The notes below the pieces were generated by a model, which had not been told where the DNA came from, searched no databases, and saw nothing but the letters and a program-made list of their open reading frames with translations. From Anaerolinea sp. (GTDB lineage Bacteria > Chloroflexota > Anaerolineae > Anaerolineales > Villigracilaceae), in the NCBI GenBank assembly GCA_020723805.1, contig DYID01000010.1, positions 34,852 to 98,851 on the forward strand: DNA of 64,000 bases, in the 5' to 3' direction. A program made the translations under genes and the position numbers. Position 1 is the stretch's first letter. Each line of letters opens with the position of its first letter. This document shows positions 16,574 through 25,242 of this stretch, piece by piece.

Positions 16574-17596
16574 TTATTTCGCCGCCGCCAGCAGAGGGAA
16601 TTTGAAAGTGCTTCCCCGCCCCTCTGCCGATTGCACTTCAATCATCGAGCCGTGCGCTTCGATGATTTGCCGCACCAGCGAAAGCCCCAGCCCCGTGCCG
16701 CTGTAACGCCGCGTGGACGAACTGTCGAGTTGATGGAACGGCTCGAAGATTTCCTCGAGGCGGTGGGCGGGAATGCCGATGCCGGTATCGGAGACGGAAA
16801 CGATGACCAGATTCTCGCCTTCGCGCCGGACGGCGACCGTCACGCTTCCGCCCGCCGACGTGAACTTGATTCCGTTGTCAATGAGTTGACTCAACGCCCA
16901 GCCGATTTTCTGCGGGTCGCCCTGCACAAGGGGCACATCTTCGTCAATGGCGGCGCGCAGGTTGATACCCCGCGCCTGCGCCTGCCCCATGAACGATTTG
17001 ACCGCCAAACTGGCGATGCGGCGGATGTCCATGTTTTCGAGTTTGATGCTCAGTTCGCCGCGCGAGGCAAGCGAGATCATGATGAGGTCTTCAATCAGCC
17101 CTTCGAGCCTGGCGGAGGATTGCTGGCTGACTTGCAGGGCGTGGCGCTGTTCTGCCGTGAGCGGTCCGAGCGATTCGGAAACGAGCAGTTCGATGTAGCC
17201 TTTGATGTGAGTAAGCGGAGTACGCAGTTCGTGGGAGATGTTGGCGATGAAGTTGGCTTTCAACTGACTGAGTTCGGAAACGCGCTGGAGCGCCTTTTCC
17301 AGTTCGGCGGTGCGCTCCTGCACGCGGCGTTCGAGGGTGCGGTTGGCGGCTTGCAGGGCAGCGCGCAGTTGCAAAATCTGTTCCGTGACCGCCTGGTCAA
17401 GGTCGGTGCGGGTGAGGAAGCCCAGGTCCACGAGCGCCTGCCCAAGCAGGATGGGGGTTCCTTTTTCGGTTTGTTTCAGTTGATGGTTGAGGGCGGTTTG
17501 CAGTTGTTCAGGCGTGATGAGTCCCTTTTGGATGAGGTATTCCCCCATACGCGGTACGAGCATTTCGGGAGAGAGCCGTGGCAGGGACTGTGTCAT
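16574..17596 (-). CDS. Histidine kinase with MshEN-like N-terminal domain
   Basis: Kinase of 340 residues. The N-terminus carries two copies of a motif matching the MshEN/GspE-N cyclic-di-GMP-binding pattern: RMGEYLIQKGLITPEQLQTA (about residues 16-35) and ILLGQALVDLGFLTRTDLDQ (about 49-68). A coiled coil follows, then HisKA (NISHELRTPLTHIKG) and HATPase_c (QLIDNGIKFTS, DTGIGIP, GTGLGLSLVR). The ATG at 17596 overlaps the stop of the amidohydrolase (ATGA). Cyclic-di-GMP control of this kinase is an inference; it would fit the neighbouring Tad pilus genes. Confidence 0.85.
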   Translation of the reverse strand: MTQSLPRLSPEMLVPRMGEYLIQKGLITPEQLQTALNHQLKQTEKGTPILLGQALVDLGFLTRTDLDQAVTEQILQLRAALQAANRTLERRVQERTAELEKALQRVSELSQLKANFIANISHELRTPLTHIKGYIELLVSESLGPLTAEQRHALQVSQQSSARLEGLIEDLIMISLASRGELSIKLENMDIRRIASLAVKSFMGQAQARGINLRAAIDEDVPLVQGDPQKIGWALSQLIDNGIKFTSAGGSVTVAVRREGENLVIVSVSDTGIGIPAHRLEEIFEPFHQLDSSSTRRYSGTGLGLSLVRQIIEAHGSMIEVQSAEGRGSTFKFPLLAAAK

Positions 17597-19209
17597 GCGC
17601 GGTACACCCATTCTCCATTGACCATTGTAGCCGAGGATTGCATGGCGAGCAATTCATCTGCATGACAATCGAAGGGGTCTTTTTCGAGGACAATGAGGTC
17701 GGCGAGATGACCGGGGGCGAGCCGTCCGAGGCGGTTTTCCAGGTAGGCGGCATAGGCGGGACCGAGGGTATATGCCTCCCAGGCTTGGGCGAGGGTCAGT
17801 TTTTGTTCGGGGTGCCAGCCTTCGGCGGAGGGAGAACCGTCGGCGCGGCGGCGGGTGACGGCGGCGTGCAGTCCCCAGAAGGGATTCGGGGAGTCCACCG
17901 GCGCGTCCGATCCGAAGGCGAGCCGCGCGCCGTTGTCCAGTTGGGTGCGCCAAGCGTAGGCGTAGGGGGTGCGTTCGGGTCCCCAGTAGTCGTCCGCCAT
18001 TTTCATGTCGGAGATGGCGTGGATGGGCTGCATGGAGGCAATGACGTTCAGCGCGCCGAGGCGGGCGAGGTCATCGGGGTGCAGCACCTGGACGTGTTCG
18101 ATGCGGTGGCGCAGATGCGGCAGGCGCTGTTCGCGTTCGTAGCGGCGGAGTTGTTCGTAGGCGTCGAGCACTTCGTGGTTGGCGCGGTCGCCGATGGCAT
18201 GGACGGTCATGCCCAAGCCGAGGCTGGCGGCTTTGCGCCCGTGTTCGAAGAGTTCCTCGCCGTCGAGGTTGAGGATGCCGCGGTTGTCTTCTTCGCCGAG
18301 GTAGGGCTGGAACATGGCGGCGGTGTGCGGACCGAGGGCGCCATCCATGAAGACTTTGACGTTGCCGATGCGCAGCAGGTCATCGCCGAAGCCGCCGCGC
18401 AACCCGAGTTCGTGGGCAGGGTCGAGCAGTTCGACGGGGATGTTTTTGAGGACGCGCAGTTTGAGTTTGCCCTGGGCGTGGAGCAGTTGGAGCGCCATGA
18501 AGGCTTCGCGGCGGTCGAAGTCGTGGACGCCGGTCAGCCCCATGCGCCAGAGGATGGGCTGCGCCTGCTCGATGGCTTCTGCAATTTGCTGAAGGGTGGG
18601 AGCGGGGATGGCGTCGCCGGCGAGCGACATGGCGGTTTCGAGCAGGATGCCGGTGGGGTTGCCGTGCACGTCGCGCTGGATGTGTCCGTTGGGCGGGTCG
18701 GGGGTCTGGCTGGTGATGTTTGCCAGTTTCATGGCGGCGGTGTTGACCCAGCCGGCATGGAGCGATTTGGCGGTGAGGTAGACGGGGTTGTGCGGGGCGA
18801 TGGCGTCGAGGTCCGAAGCGTGGGGCCACCCCCCCTCCCCCCCAGCCCCTCTCCCAGCGAGAGAGGGGAGCCAGGAGTTCTGATTCCAACCGTGACCGAG
18901 GATCCATTCGCCGGGTTTGGCTTGCTTCACGCGTTCTGCCACGCGGCGCAGGCATTCCTCCAGCGTGTCGGTTTCGCAGTCCACTTTTTGCAGGCTGAGG
19001 GCGTAGTGCTGGAGGTGGATGTGGGCGTCGGTGAGACCGGGGAAGATGAAGCGCCCGCCCATGTTTTCGGGCTGGGCGCGGGTGAAGCGGTTGAAGAGTT
19101 CGTCCGTGCCGCCGACGGCAAGGATGCGGTCACGTTCGATGGCGATGGCGGTTGCGGCGGGCTGCGCCGGGTTTTGGGTGTAGATGCGGGCGTTGTAGAG
19201 AAGTCTCAT
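17593..19209 (-). CDS. YtcJ-like amidohydrolase (amidohydrolase family 3)
   Basis: Metal-dependent hydrolase of 538 residues from the YtcJ/LAF3 group. Signature segments are FPGLTDAHIHL (metal His pair), KVFMDGALGPHTA, GMTVHAIGDRANHEVLDAYE, RIEHVQV, LAFGSDAPVDSPNPF and the C-terminal PGHLADLIVLEKDPF. An unusual 13-14-residue stretch (LPSLAGRGAGGEG, about residues 111-124) is encoded by a G/C-rich palindromic insert at 18826-18880. The gene overlaps parB and the downstream kinase by four bases each. Substrates in this family are varied; none can be assigned. Confidence 0.85.
   Translation of the reverse strand: MRLLYNARIYTQNPAQPAATAIAIERDRILAVGGTDELFNRFTRAQPENMGGRFIFPGLTDAHIHLQHYALSLQKVDCETDTLEECLRRVAERVKQAKPGEWILGHGWNQNSWLPSLAGRGAGGEGGWPHASDLDAIAPHNPVYLTAKSLHAGWVNTAAMKLANITSQTPDPPNGHIQRDVHGNPTGILLETAMSLAGDAIPAPTLQQIAEAIEQAQPILWRMGLTGVHDFDRREAFMALQLLHAQGKLKLRVLKNIPVELLDPAHELGLRGGFGDDLLRIGNVKVFMDGALGPHTAAMFQPYLGEEDNRGILNLDGEELFEHGRKAASLGLGMTVHAIGDRANHEVLDAYEQLRRYEREQRLPHLRHRIEHVQVLHPDDLARLGALNVIASMQPIHAISDMKMADDYWGPERTPYAYAWRTQLDNGARLAFGSDAPVDSPNPFWGLHAAVTRRRADGSPSAEGWHPEQKLTLAQAWEAYTLGPAYAAYLENRLGRLAPGHLADLIVLEKDPFDCHADELLAMQSSATMVNGEWVYRA
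18826..18880. repeat. G/C-rich palindromic insert inside the amidohydrolase gene
   Basis: A C-run followed by CCCCTCTC (18846-18853) and its complement GAGAGGGG (18861-18868). In frame it adds about 14 residues rich in Gly, Ser and Leu. Related sequences occur at 40447-40495 (non-coding) and 47196-47238 (coding, LPSPHARGDEGEG). Confidence 0.65.
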
Positions 19210-20054
19210 GTCAATTTTCCCAGCAGGGAATCCAGTTCTTCATCGGAGTAGTAGTAGATGATGACCCTGCCGCCCTTTTTGCCGTGCTTGACGGCGACCT
19301 TCGTCCCGAGGCTGACCCGCAGACGGCGCTCGATGTCGGTCACTTCTGCGCTGGGACCTGATCGTTTGCCTAAAGGCGTTTTCTTCCCGGAATATTTTCC
19401 TGCCAGCGCCTCCGTCTGACGGACGCTCAGGTCGAGGTTGATGACTTGTTTGAGTAGGGTTTCCTGCGCCTTGGCGGAGAGGGAGAGCATGGCGCGGGCG
19501 TGTCCTTCGGTGATGCGCCCGTCCACCAGCGCCTGTTTGACGGCGGCGGAGGCGTCGAGCAGGCGCAGGGTGTTGGTCACCGCCACGCGGCTCTTGCCGA
19601 CGCGCTCGGCGATTTTTTCGTGGGAGAGTTTGAACTCTTTGGCGAGCTGCTGGTACGCTTCGGCTTCTTCGATGGGGTTGAGGTCGGCGCGCTGGACGTT
19701 TTCGATGAGCGCCAGTTCGAGCAGCTGCTGGTCGGTGGCGCTGCGAATGACGACCGGCACGGTCTTCAGCCCGGCGCTGCGCGCCGCCTGCAGGCGGCGT
19801 TCGCCGGCGATGAGGGTGTAGGCGCCATTCTTGCCCGGCGAGACGATGAGCGGCTGGATGATGCCATGCTCACGGATGGAGGCGGCGAGGCTTTCCAGTT
19901 CTTCGGGGTTGAATGTCTCGCGCGGCTGGCGCGGGTTGGGCTGGATGAGGTCGAGGGCGAGTTGTGTGACGCCGCCCGCCTCGCCGCCGGCTTTGATTTC
20001 TCCCGCCGGGATGAGGGCGTCGAGTCCTTTGCCGAGACCGGTTCGTTTTGCCAT
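19206..20054 (-). CDS. parB: Chromosome-partitioning protein ParB
   Basis: Centromere-binding CTP-dependent clamp of 282 residues. The N-terminal RGLGKG-like start (RTGLGKGLDALIP) would contact ParA. The ParB/Srx domain shows box I-type QPRETFN, the CTP-binding GERRLQAA motif and ENVQRADLNPIEEAEA, followed by the HTH (HEKIAERVGKSRVAVTNTLRLL). The C-terminal dimer domain ends at DSLLGKLT. The start at ATG 20054 follows AAGGAG; parA ends 23 bases upstream. No match to the Bacillus-type parS palindrome was seen in the window. Confidence 0.95.
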   Translation of the reverse strand: MAKRTGLGKGLDALIPAGEIKAGGEAGGVTQLALDLIQPNPRQPRETFNPEELESLAASIREHGIIQPLIVSPGKNGAYTLIAGERRLQAARSAGLKTVPVVIRSATDQQLLELALIENVQRADLNPIEEAEAYQQLAKEFKLSHEKIAERVGKSRVAVTNTLRLLDASAAVKQALVDGRITEGHARAMLSLSAKAQETLLKQVINLDLSVRQTEALAGKYSGKKTPLGKRSGPSAEVTDIERRLRVSLGTKVAVKHGKKGGRVIIYYYSDEELDSLLGKLT

Positions 20055-20077
20055 GCTTTCTCCTTCTTGCGCAGCGA

Positions 20078-20851
20078 TTATTTTACGCCGTCGCCCTTCA
20101 ATAATTCCTTTGCCAGCGCTTCGTAGGCGGCGGCGCCCACGGAGGCGGGTGCATAGGCAGAGATGGGAAGTCCGTAGGAGGGCGCCTCTGCCAGGCGGAT
20201 GCTGCGCGGCACGATGCTCTTGAAGACCAGCCCGGGGAAGTGATTGCTGACTTCCTTCACCACATCGTGGGCGAGGGTGGTGCGGGCGTCGTACATGGTC
20301 AGGATGACGCCGCGTACTTTCAGGTCCGGGAAGAGAAGCGATTGGACGCGCCCGATGGTTTGGGTGAGCTGCCCCAGTCCTTCGAGGGCGAGGTATTCGC
20401 ACTGCACCGGGACGAGTACGCCGTTTCGAGCGGCAACCAGCCCGTTGACGGTCAGGAGTCCGAGCGAGGGCGGGCAGTCAATGAGGATGTAGTCGTATTT
20501 GTGGTCGAGCGATTCGAGGGCGGTCTTGAGGCGGAATTCGCGTCCGAGTTCGTCCACCAGTTCCACTTCCGCGCCTGCCAGCGACGGGGAGGAGGGCAGG
20601 AGTGAAAGTTTCAGGCGCTCGTTGAAGAGGATGGAGGAGTGCAGTACTTCGCCGCTGATGAGCGCCTCGTAGGTACCTGCCTGCACGGTGCGTTTGTCCA
20701 CGCCGAGGCTGGAGGTGGCGTTGGCTTGCGGGTCGAGGTCCACCACGAGGACACTTTGTCCCAGTTGGGCGAGGTAGGCGGCAAGGTTGATGGCGGTGGT
20801 GGTTTTTCCCACTCCGCCTTTCTGGTTGACGAGGGTGTAGATGCGGGTCAT
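20078..20851 (-). CDS. parA: Chromosome-partitioning ATPase ParA (Soj)
   Basis: ParA-type ATPase of 257 residues that moves ParB-bound origins. The deviant Walker A KGGVGKTT is at residues 11-18, the second motif VVDLDPQANATSSLG follows, and DYILIDCPPSLG forms Walker B. It is directly upstream of parB. The start codon is fixed by the conserved MTRIYTLVNQKGG, yet the bases just before it are a 7-bp repeat array with no Shine-Dalgarno sequence (20853-20914). Confidence 0.95.
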   Translation of the reverse strand: MTRIYTLVNQKGGVGKTTTAINLAAYLAQLGQSVLVVDLDPQANATSSLGVDKRTVQAGTYEALISGEVLHSSILFNERLKLSLLPSSPSLAGAEVELVDELGREFRLKTALESLDHKYDYILIDCPPSLGLLTVNGLVAARNGVLVPVQCEYLALEGLGQLTQTIGRVQSLLFPDLKVRGVILTMYDARTTLAHDVVKEVSNHFPGLVFKSIVPRSIRLAEAPSYGLPISAYAPASVGAAAYEALAKELLKGDGVK

Positions 20852-20852
20852 T

Positions 20853-20914
20853 ACGATTTGCGATTTGCGATTTGCGATTGACGATTGCGATTGGCGATTG
20901 ACGATTTGCGATTG
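20853..20914. repeat. Heptamer array abutting the parA start codon
   Basis: Nine units of the (A/G)CGATT(T/G) family, one of them 6 bases long, run from one base upstream of the parA ATG. On the coding strand this reads as AAATCGC/CAATCGT units ending AAATCGTA-ATG. The same family abuts the start codon at 39984. Confidence 0.85.
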
Positions 20915-20945
20915 GCGGCGTTAAGAACGTCTGTTACACTAACAT

Positions 20946-21797
20946 CTATGGGATGACCACCATCATGCTTTGTTCGATTTCCAGGCGGGTCGGAATGCCC
21001 GCCAGTCCTTCGCGTTCGACGGAGTGGGAGGCGAGCAGGGTGGCAAAGCGGGTGGCTTCCCAGGGGTCGCGGGTGGTCAGGTAGCGGAAGAAAAAGGCGG
21101 CAGCGAAGATGTCGCCTGCGCCGGTGGCATCCACTTCGCGGACGGACGGCGCACGGAAACGGCGGCGGTCGCCATGCCAGTAGAGGACTGCACCTGCCGC
21201 GCCTTCGGTGACGACGAGGATTTTTGTGTGTTCCGCCATGTGTTCGATGAGCAAGTCGTCGCCGTTTACGTCTTCGCGGCTGAGCACCACGGCGTCTGCC
21301 CGCGCCAAGGCGGGTTCGGCGTTGAGCCACTGACGAGGAAAGACGCGCCCATCCGAATCCCATTGACGCATCCAGCCTTGGGGAGTGAGCCCAAGCAATG
21401 TGGGAGCAAAACCGTCCGGCAGGATGGCATCCACTTCGTCGGCGATGGGGGCGAGGTGAAGGATGGGAGCGGAGCGCCAGGCAGCCGGCACACGGTCCAG
21501 CGGGATGCGCTCTGCGCGGGCGCGTAAATATTGGATGCGTCCCGTTTCGGTGTAGAGGTTTTCGTAGGTGGTGCTGTTTTGCGATGGGATGGAGACGATG
21601 GGAATGCCGTTCAGCGGTTCGAGGGAGAGGTCTGCGCCGGCGGCGGTGACGATGCCCACTCGCAAGCCGAGGGCGCGGGCGGTCAATGCGGCATAAGCAA
21701 CCGTCCCGCCCAGGTGTGCGCCCTGAGGCGTCAGGTCGCGCGCGGCGTGACCGATGACGAGGTAATCCACGGTTTCGAGCGGAACGACGCTGGACAT
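20946..21797 (-). CDS. PfkB-family carbohydrate/nucleoside kinase
   Basis: Ribokinase-like sugar or nucleoside kinase of 283 residues. The N-terminal GHAARDLTPQGAHLGGTVAYAA corresponds to the substrate-binding GG region, and VDATGAGDIFAAAF (about residues 223-236) carries the catalytic Asp and anion hole. It begins at ATG 21797, six bases after a TATAAT, so the transcript is probably leaderless. It lies between jag and parA; no pathway neighbour tells its substrate. Confidence 0.85.
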   Translation of the reverse strand: MSSVVPLETVDYLVIGHAARDLTPQGAHLGGTVAYAALTARALGLRVGIVTAAGADLSLEPLNGIPIVSIPSQNSTTYENLYTETGRIQYLRARAERIPLDRVPAAWRSAPILHLAPIADEVDAILPDGFAPTLLGLTPQGWMRQWDSDGRVFPRQWLNAEPALARADAVVLSREDVNGDDLLIEHMAEHTKILVVTEGAAGAVLYWHGDRRRFRAPSVREVDATGAGDIFAAAFFFRYLTTRDPWEATRFATLLASHSVEREGLAGIPTRLEIEQSMMVVIP

Positions 21798-21803
21798 GAG
21801 TGA

Positions 21804-21809
21804 ATTATA
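21804..21809 (-). promoter_or_regulatory. -10 box of a probable leaderless promoter (PfkB kinase)
   Basis: TATAAT on the minus strand, six bases before the ATG at 21797, with no Shine-Dalgarno sequence between them. The -35 is weak. Confidence 0.5.
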
Positions 21810-21871
21810 CCGTGAGAAGATTTGCCGACCCGTTAAAGAGTCTTTCCTCTTTCGTCCTTCGGTGAGTGCAA

Positions 21872-21959
<88 letters not shown>

Positions 21960-22706
21960 TCAGTCTTCCTTTGGGTAGATGACCACTTTGCGGTAGGGTT
22001 CTTCGCCGGTGCTTTCGGTGGTGACGGAGGGATGGTCGCGCAGGGCAAGGTGGATGATGCGGCGTTCGGCGGAGGGCATGGGTTCGAGCGTCTGTTTGCG
22101 TTTGTTTTTGACAACCTGCTCTGCCATGCGTTTTGCCATTTGAATCAACTGCCGTTCACGGCGGCTGCGATACCCTTCCACATCTACAACGAGTTGGATG
22201 AACTGCTCCACCATCTTGCCGAGGATGAGCGAGGCAACGTATTGAAAAGCGTTGAGCGTTTCGGAGCGACGTCCAATCAACACGCTCAGGTCGTCTCCGC
22301 GCACGTCCACGTTGATGACGCGGCGGTCGGGGCGGTCGTTTTCGGCGTAGTGAGCGGAGATTTGCGCTTCCAGTCCCATCAGGTGCAGGAGTTTGGAGAC
22401 GACGGCTTCAGCCTGGTCGAGCAGGGGATCATGTTCCGGCTGGGATTCGGCTTCTCGGACGGGAGCAGGCGTCGGTTCGGACTCGGAAGCGGCTGGTGCG
22501 GTTTCGACAGCCGGTTCCTCCGCCGGGGCATTGACCGTCAGGCGGACGCGCACTTGCGTTTTTCCAAATCCGAACAAGCCGCGGCTGCCGGCATCCAGCA
22601 CTTCCACGCGGACGGCATCGGCAGTAAGACCCAGTTCGGCAAGCCCCTGTGCGATGGCTTCCTCCACGGTCGGCGCGATGATTTCCAGAGTGGTGCGTGC
22701 GTTCAT
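21960..22706 (-). CDS. jag: Jag/KhpB RNA-binding protein
   Basis: RNA-binding protein of 248 residues with the usual three parts: Jag-N domain (residues 1 to about 55, GSRGLFGFGKTQVRVRL), a Pro/Glu-rich linker, a KH domain (GDDLSVLIGRRSETLNAFQYV, about 140-160) and an R3H domain (SRRERQLIQMAKRMAEQV, ending PSAERRIIHLALRDHP). It is 10 bases downstream of yidC, the conserved arrangement. In other bacteria KhpB with KhpA affects cell elongation and small RNA binding. Confidence 0.93.
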   Translation of the reverse strand: MNARTTLEIIAPTVEEAIAQGLAELGLTADAVRVEVLDAGSRGLFGFGKTQVRVRLTVNAPAEEPAVETAPAASESEPTPAPVREAESQPEHDPLLDQAEAVVSKLLHLMGLEAQISAHYAENDRPDRRVINVDVRGDDLSVLIGRRSETLNAFQYVASLILGKMVEQFIQLVVDVEGYRSRRERQLIQMAKRMAEQVVKNKRKQTLEPMPSAERRIIHLALRDHPSVTTESTGEEPYRKVVIYPKED

Positions 22707-22716
22707 GTCCGCCTCC

Positions 22717-23460
22717 TTATTCTTTTCTCAGGCCCTTCGGCAACAGGTTGCTCCAATTGGCTTTGCCCTGCGCGGCGTATTGGACGATGCCGAGCAGGTT
22801 GCTGGTGATGAAATAGACGGACAGCCCCGAGGGGAAGGTGAGGGCGAACCAGCCAAGCATGAGCGGCATGGTGATTGCCATGGACTGCCCCATAGCGGCG
22901 CTCTGGTCGTTGGGGTTGGTGGCGGGCGGCAGGGTGAGTTTGGATTGGATGTAGGTGGTCAACGCGACGATGATGGCGAGGATGTAGTACGGCTCGGGCT
23001 GACCGAGGTTCATCCACAGGAATTTGCTGTTGAGCGGGATGAGGTTGGCTACGTCGAGGAAATTGGGGTTGATGCTCTGGGAGAGTTTGAGCAGGTCGAG
23101 CGGGGTGGCGGCAAGGGCACGGATGATGCTCTGATAGAGAGCGATGAGGATGGGGAATTGAATGAGGGTGGGCAGGCAGGAGCCGAAGGGGTTGATGCCT
23201 CTTTCGCGGTAGAGGCGCATTTGCTCCTGCGCCAGTTTTTCGCGGTCTTTGGCGTATTTTTTCTGGATTGCCTGCCATTCCTTGTCGTTTTGCAAATCCT
23301 GCATGGCTTTGGCGCCCTTCATTTGCTGGGCGTTGAGGGGCCAGGTGACGATGCGGATGAGGATGGTAAACAGGATGATGGCAACGCCAAAGTTCTGTCC
23401 GATGATGTCATAAATCCACAACAGGACGTTAATGAAGATGGAAACGAAGAGATTCCACAT
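22717..23460 (-). CDS. yidC: Membrane protein insertase YidC/Oxa1
   Basis: Integral membrane insertase of 247 residues with the five-helix core and no periplasmic domain, as in Gram-positive and Chloroflexi homologues. Landmarks are the positively charged hydrophilic-groove residue in ILIRIVTWPLNAQQMKG (Arg about 36), the cytosolic coiled coil with NPFGSCLPTLIQFPILIALY, and the C-terminal GLSVYFITSNLLGIVQY. The start is ATG 23460 after AGAGGAAC. It is 8 bases downstream of the lipoprotein gene. Confidence 0.95.
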   Translation of the reverse strand: MWNLFVSIFINVLLWIYDIIGQNFGVAIILFTILIRIVTWPLNAQQMKGAKAMQDLQNDKEWQAIQKKYAKDREKLAQEQMRLYRERGINPFGSCLPTLIQFPILIALYQSIIRALAATPLDLLKLSQSINPNFLDVANLIPLNSKFLWMNLGQPEPYYILAIIVALTTYIQSKLTLPPATNPNDQSAAMGQSMAITMPLMLGWFALTFPSGLSVYFITSNLLGIVQYAAQGKANWSNLLPKGLRKE

Positions 23461-23468
23461 GGTTCCTC

Positions 23469-24575
23469 TTATTTCTTCGCGGGGAAGGTCCATACCTGGC
23501 GGCCGTTGGAATCGAGCGCCGCGAGGTAGAAATCGGTTTCGAGCGGGGCAACCAGGATCAGGTCGCCAGCCACGACCGGGGTGGTGTAGATTTTGCCGCC
23601 CACTGTCTCGAACCACAGGGTCTTGCCGTCTTTGCCGATGGCGTAAAGATTGCCGGATTCGGTGGCGAGCAGGAGGTGGTCGTTTTGCAGGATGGCGTTG
23701 GCGGTAATGGCGCCATCGGGCTGGATGCTCCAGTTCAGTTTGCTGTTGACGGCGTCGAAGGAGTAGAAGTTGCCTTTGAGGTCGCCAAAGTAGAGGGTGC
23801 TGCCGTCGAGGACGGGAGTGCTCCAGAGCCAGTATTCGGCGTCGAGGACAGATTGGTGCGCGCCGGTTTCGGGGTTGAATCGTTCGAGTTTCGAGGCAAG
23901 CGAGCCGACGTAGAGATTGCCGTCCGGTCCGAGGGCGGGAGCGCCGGGGATGGCGGCGGCGATGTCTGCCTGCCAGGCGATGGTGTAGTCGGCAAGGTTC
24001 ACGGCATGGACACGATGGTCGAGCGAGGTGACATAAACGCGTTTGCCGTCGGTGACAGGCTGCGCCCAGAGCCGCCCGCCGAGTTCAATGGTGGCGATGG
24101 GCTGTTTTTGCGATTGACCGTCGCTCAGGTCGAGAATGTAGAGGTTGCCGTCGGCGTTGGGGGCGAAGAGTTTGTTTTCCACCACGAGCGGGGCGGCGAC
24201 CCACGCGCCGCCGGCGCCGGTGAAGGTCCATTCGATGGCGGGGTTTTTGAAGTCGCCGTTAGTGATGAGGTCGCGCGGATTGAGGGCGTAGAGGATGTGT
24301 TTGCCGCCGGCGCTGCCGACAACGATCAATCCATCGGACGTGATGACGGGGGTGGCGTAGAATTGCGCTTTGTTGTCGTCGGGGTCGGAGAAGCGCCAGA
24401 CTTCGGCGCCGTCTTTGAGGTTGACGCCGTACACGAGGGATAGGTCGGCGAGATAGGCGGTGGTTTCATCGGCGGCAAGACCAGCCCAGGTGGTGCCGCG
24501 CACGGTCCCGCCACAGGCGCTCAGGAGGAGAGCGCTGAACAGAACCAGTGTCAGCAAAAGCAGTTTCTTTCTCAT
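23469..24575 (-). CDS. PQQ-like beta-propeller lipoprotein
   Basis: Secreted lipoprotein of 368 residues. The signal peptide ends in the lipobox LLSAC-G (Cys about residue 21). Seven or so PQQ/BamB-like blades follow (VNLKDGAEVWRF, ALNPRDLI, AVNLADYTIAWQ, IGKDGKTLWFETVGGKIYTTP, ALDSNGRQVWTFP). It is inserted between yidD and yidC, where most bacteria have no gene, with gaps of only 8 and 15 bases. That suggests a periplasmic-side role linked to YidC, by analogy with BamB as an assembly scaffold; this is inference. Confidence 0.85.
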   Translation of the reverse strand: MRKKLLLLTLVLFSALLLSACGGTVRGTTWAGLAADETTAYLADLSLVYGVNLKDGAEVWRFSDPDDNKAQFYATPVITSDGLIVVGSAGGKHILYALNPRDLITNGDFKNPAIEWTFTGAGGAWVAAPLVVENKLFAPNADGNLYILDLSDGQSQKQPIATIELGGRLWAQPVTDGKRVYVTSLDHRVHAVNLADYTIAWQADIAAAIPGAPALGPDGNLYVGSLASKLERFNPETGAHQSVLDAEYWLWSTPVLDGSTLYFGDLKGNFYSFDAVNSKLNWSIQPDGAITANAILQNDHLLLATESGNLYAIGKDGKTLWFETVGGKIYTTPVVAGDLILVAPLETDFYLAALDSNGRQVWTFPAKK

Positions 24576-24590
24576 TGGGATTTCGTACTC

Positions 24591-24881
24591 CTATGGAACG
24601 GGGTCGTAGCCCCCGGGGTTGAACGGGTTGCAGCGCAGGACGCGCCACGCCGCCATGAGCGAGCCTTTGATGACGCCGTATTTGTACACTGCCTGGTAAC
24701 CGTAGTGGGAGCAGGAGGGGTAGAAGCGGCAGGTGTTGGGAGGGAGTCCCTTCGAGATGGTCATCTGGTAGAGGCGGATGAGCGCCAACAGGAGGATGCG
24801 GGGAAGGTTCCAGAGAGTGCGCGGCATGTCGCGCAGACGCGGCTCGCTGGGATAGTCGTGAAGGTGAAATTCAGGATTCAT
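24591..24881 (-). CDS. yidD: Membrane protein insertion efficiency factor YidD
   Basis: Small membrane-associated factor of up to 96 residues that assists YidC-dependent insertion. The family core is complete: [28 protein letters not shown] with the three conserved Cys, then [20 protein letters not shown]. The start at ATG 24881 overlaps the end of rnpA by 11 bases; an internal ATG at 24827 (MPRTLWN) is an alternative, giving 78 residues. Confidence 0.93.
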   Translation of the reverse strand: MNPEFHLHDYPSEPRLRDMPRTLWNLPRILLLALIRLYQMTISKGLPPNTCRFYPSCSHYGYQAVYKYGVIKGSLMAAWRVLRCNPFNPGGYDPVP

Positions 24882-25221
24882 GCGGCGGGGTGAGGAGTTT
24901 GGCGCGCTGGAAGAGGTCGAGCAAAGCCTGGCGGGTTTCTTCGAAGGAGGCGCGGGCAAGGCTGGGGCGGGCAATCAGGATCAGGTCGAAGTTCGAGGCG
25001 AGATGGGGGATGAGGCTGCGTGCCGCTTCCCGCAGGAGTCGTTTTGCCCGGTTGCGATGGACGGCTGTGCCGATGGTCTTGCCGGCGGCGATGCCCACAC
25101 GCAGGCGGGGTTGTTCGCTTTTTTGCACCATCAACACAACAAGCGGGTGGGCATAAGACTTGCCGGAACGCCGCACCCGCTTGAAATCTTCGGACCGGGT
25201 CAGACGAAACCTTCTCTGCAC
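24871..25221 (-). CDS. rnpA: Ribonuclease P protein component
   Basis: Protein subunit of RNase P (116 residues), which binds the catalytic RNA and pre-tRNA leader. Seen are the N-terminal [20 protein letters not shown] and the RNR motif in [17 protein letters not shown] (about residues 53-69). Start codon GTG 25221, 21 bases after rpmH. Conserved rpmH-rnpA-yidD order. Confidence 0.95.
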   Translation of the reverse strand: MQRRFRLTRSEDFKRVRRSGKSYAHPLVVLMVQKSEQPRLRVGIAAGKTIGTAVHRNRAKRLLREAARSLIPHLASNFDLILIARPSLARASFEETRQALLDLFQRAKLLTPPHES

Positions 25222-25242
25222 CCGCGACTCGTTTACGCTGTT

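Noticed and set aside
17578-19251. Plus-strand frame of 557 codons opposite the amidohydrolase
   Set aside because: Antisense shadow: Gly/Val/Asp-rich without any domain, while the minus strand encodes complete metal-binding motifs.
19206-20851. parS site near parAB
   Set aside because: No match to TGTTTCACGTGAAACA or a close variant was found; partial CACGTG-like words (such as near 9429) are not palindromic enough.
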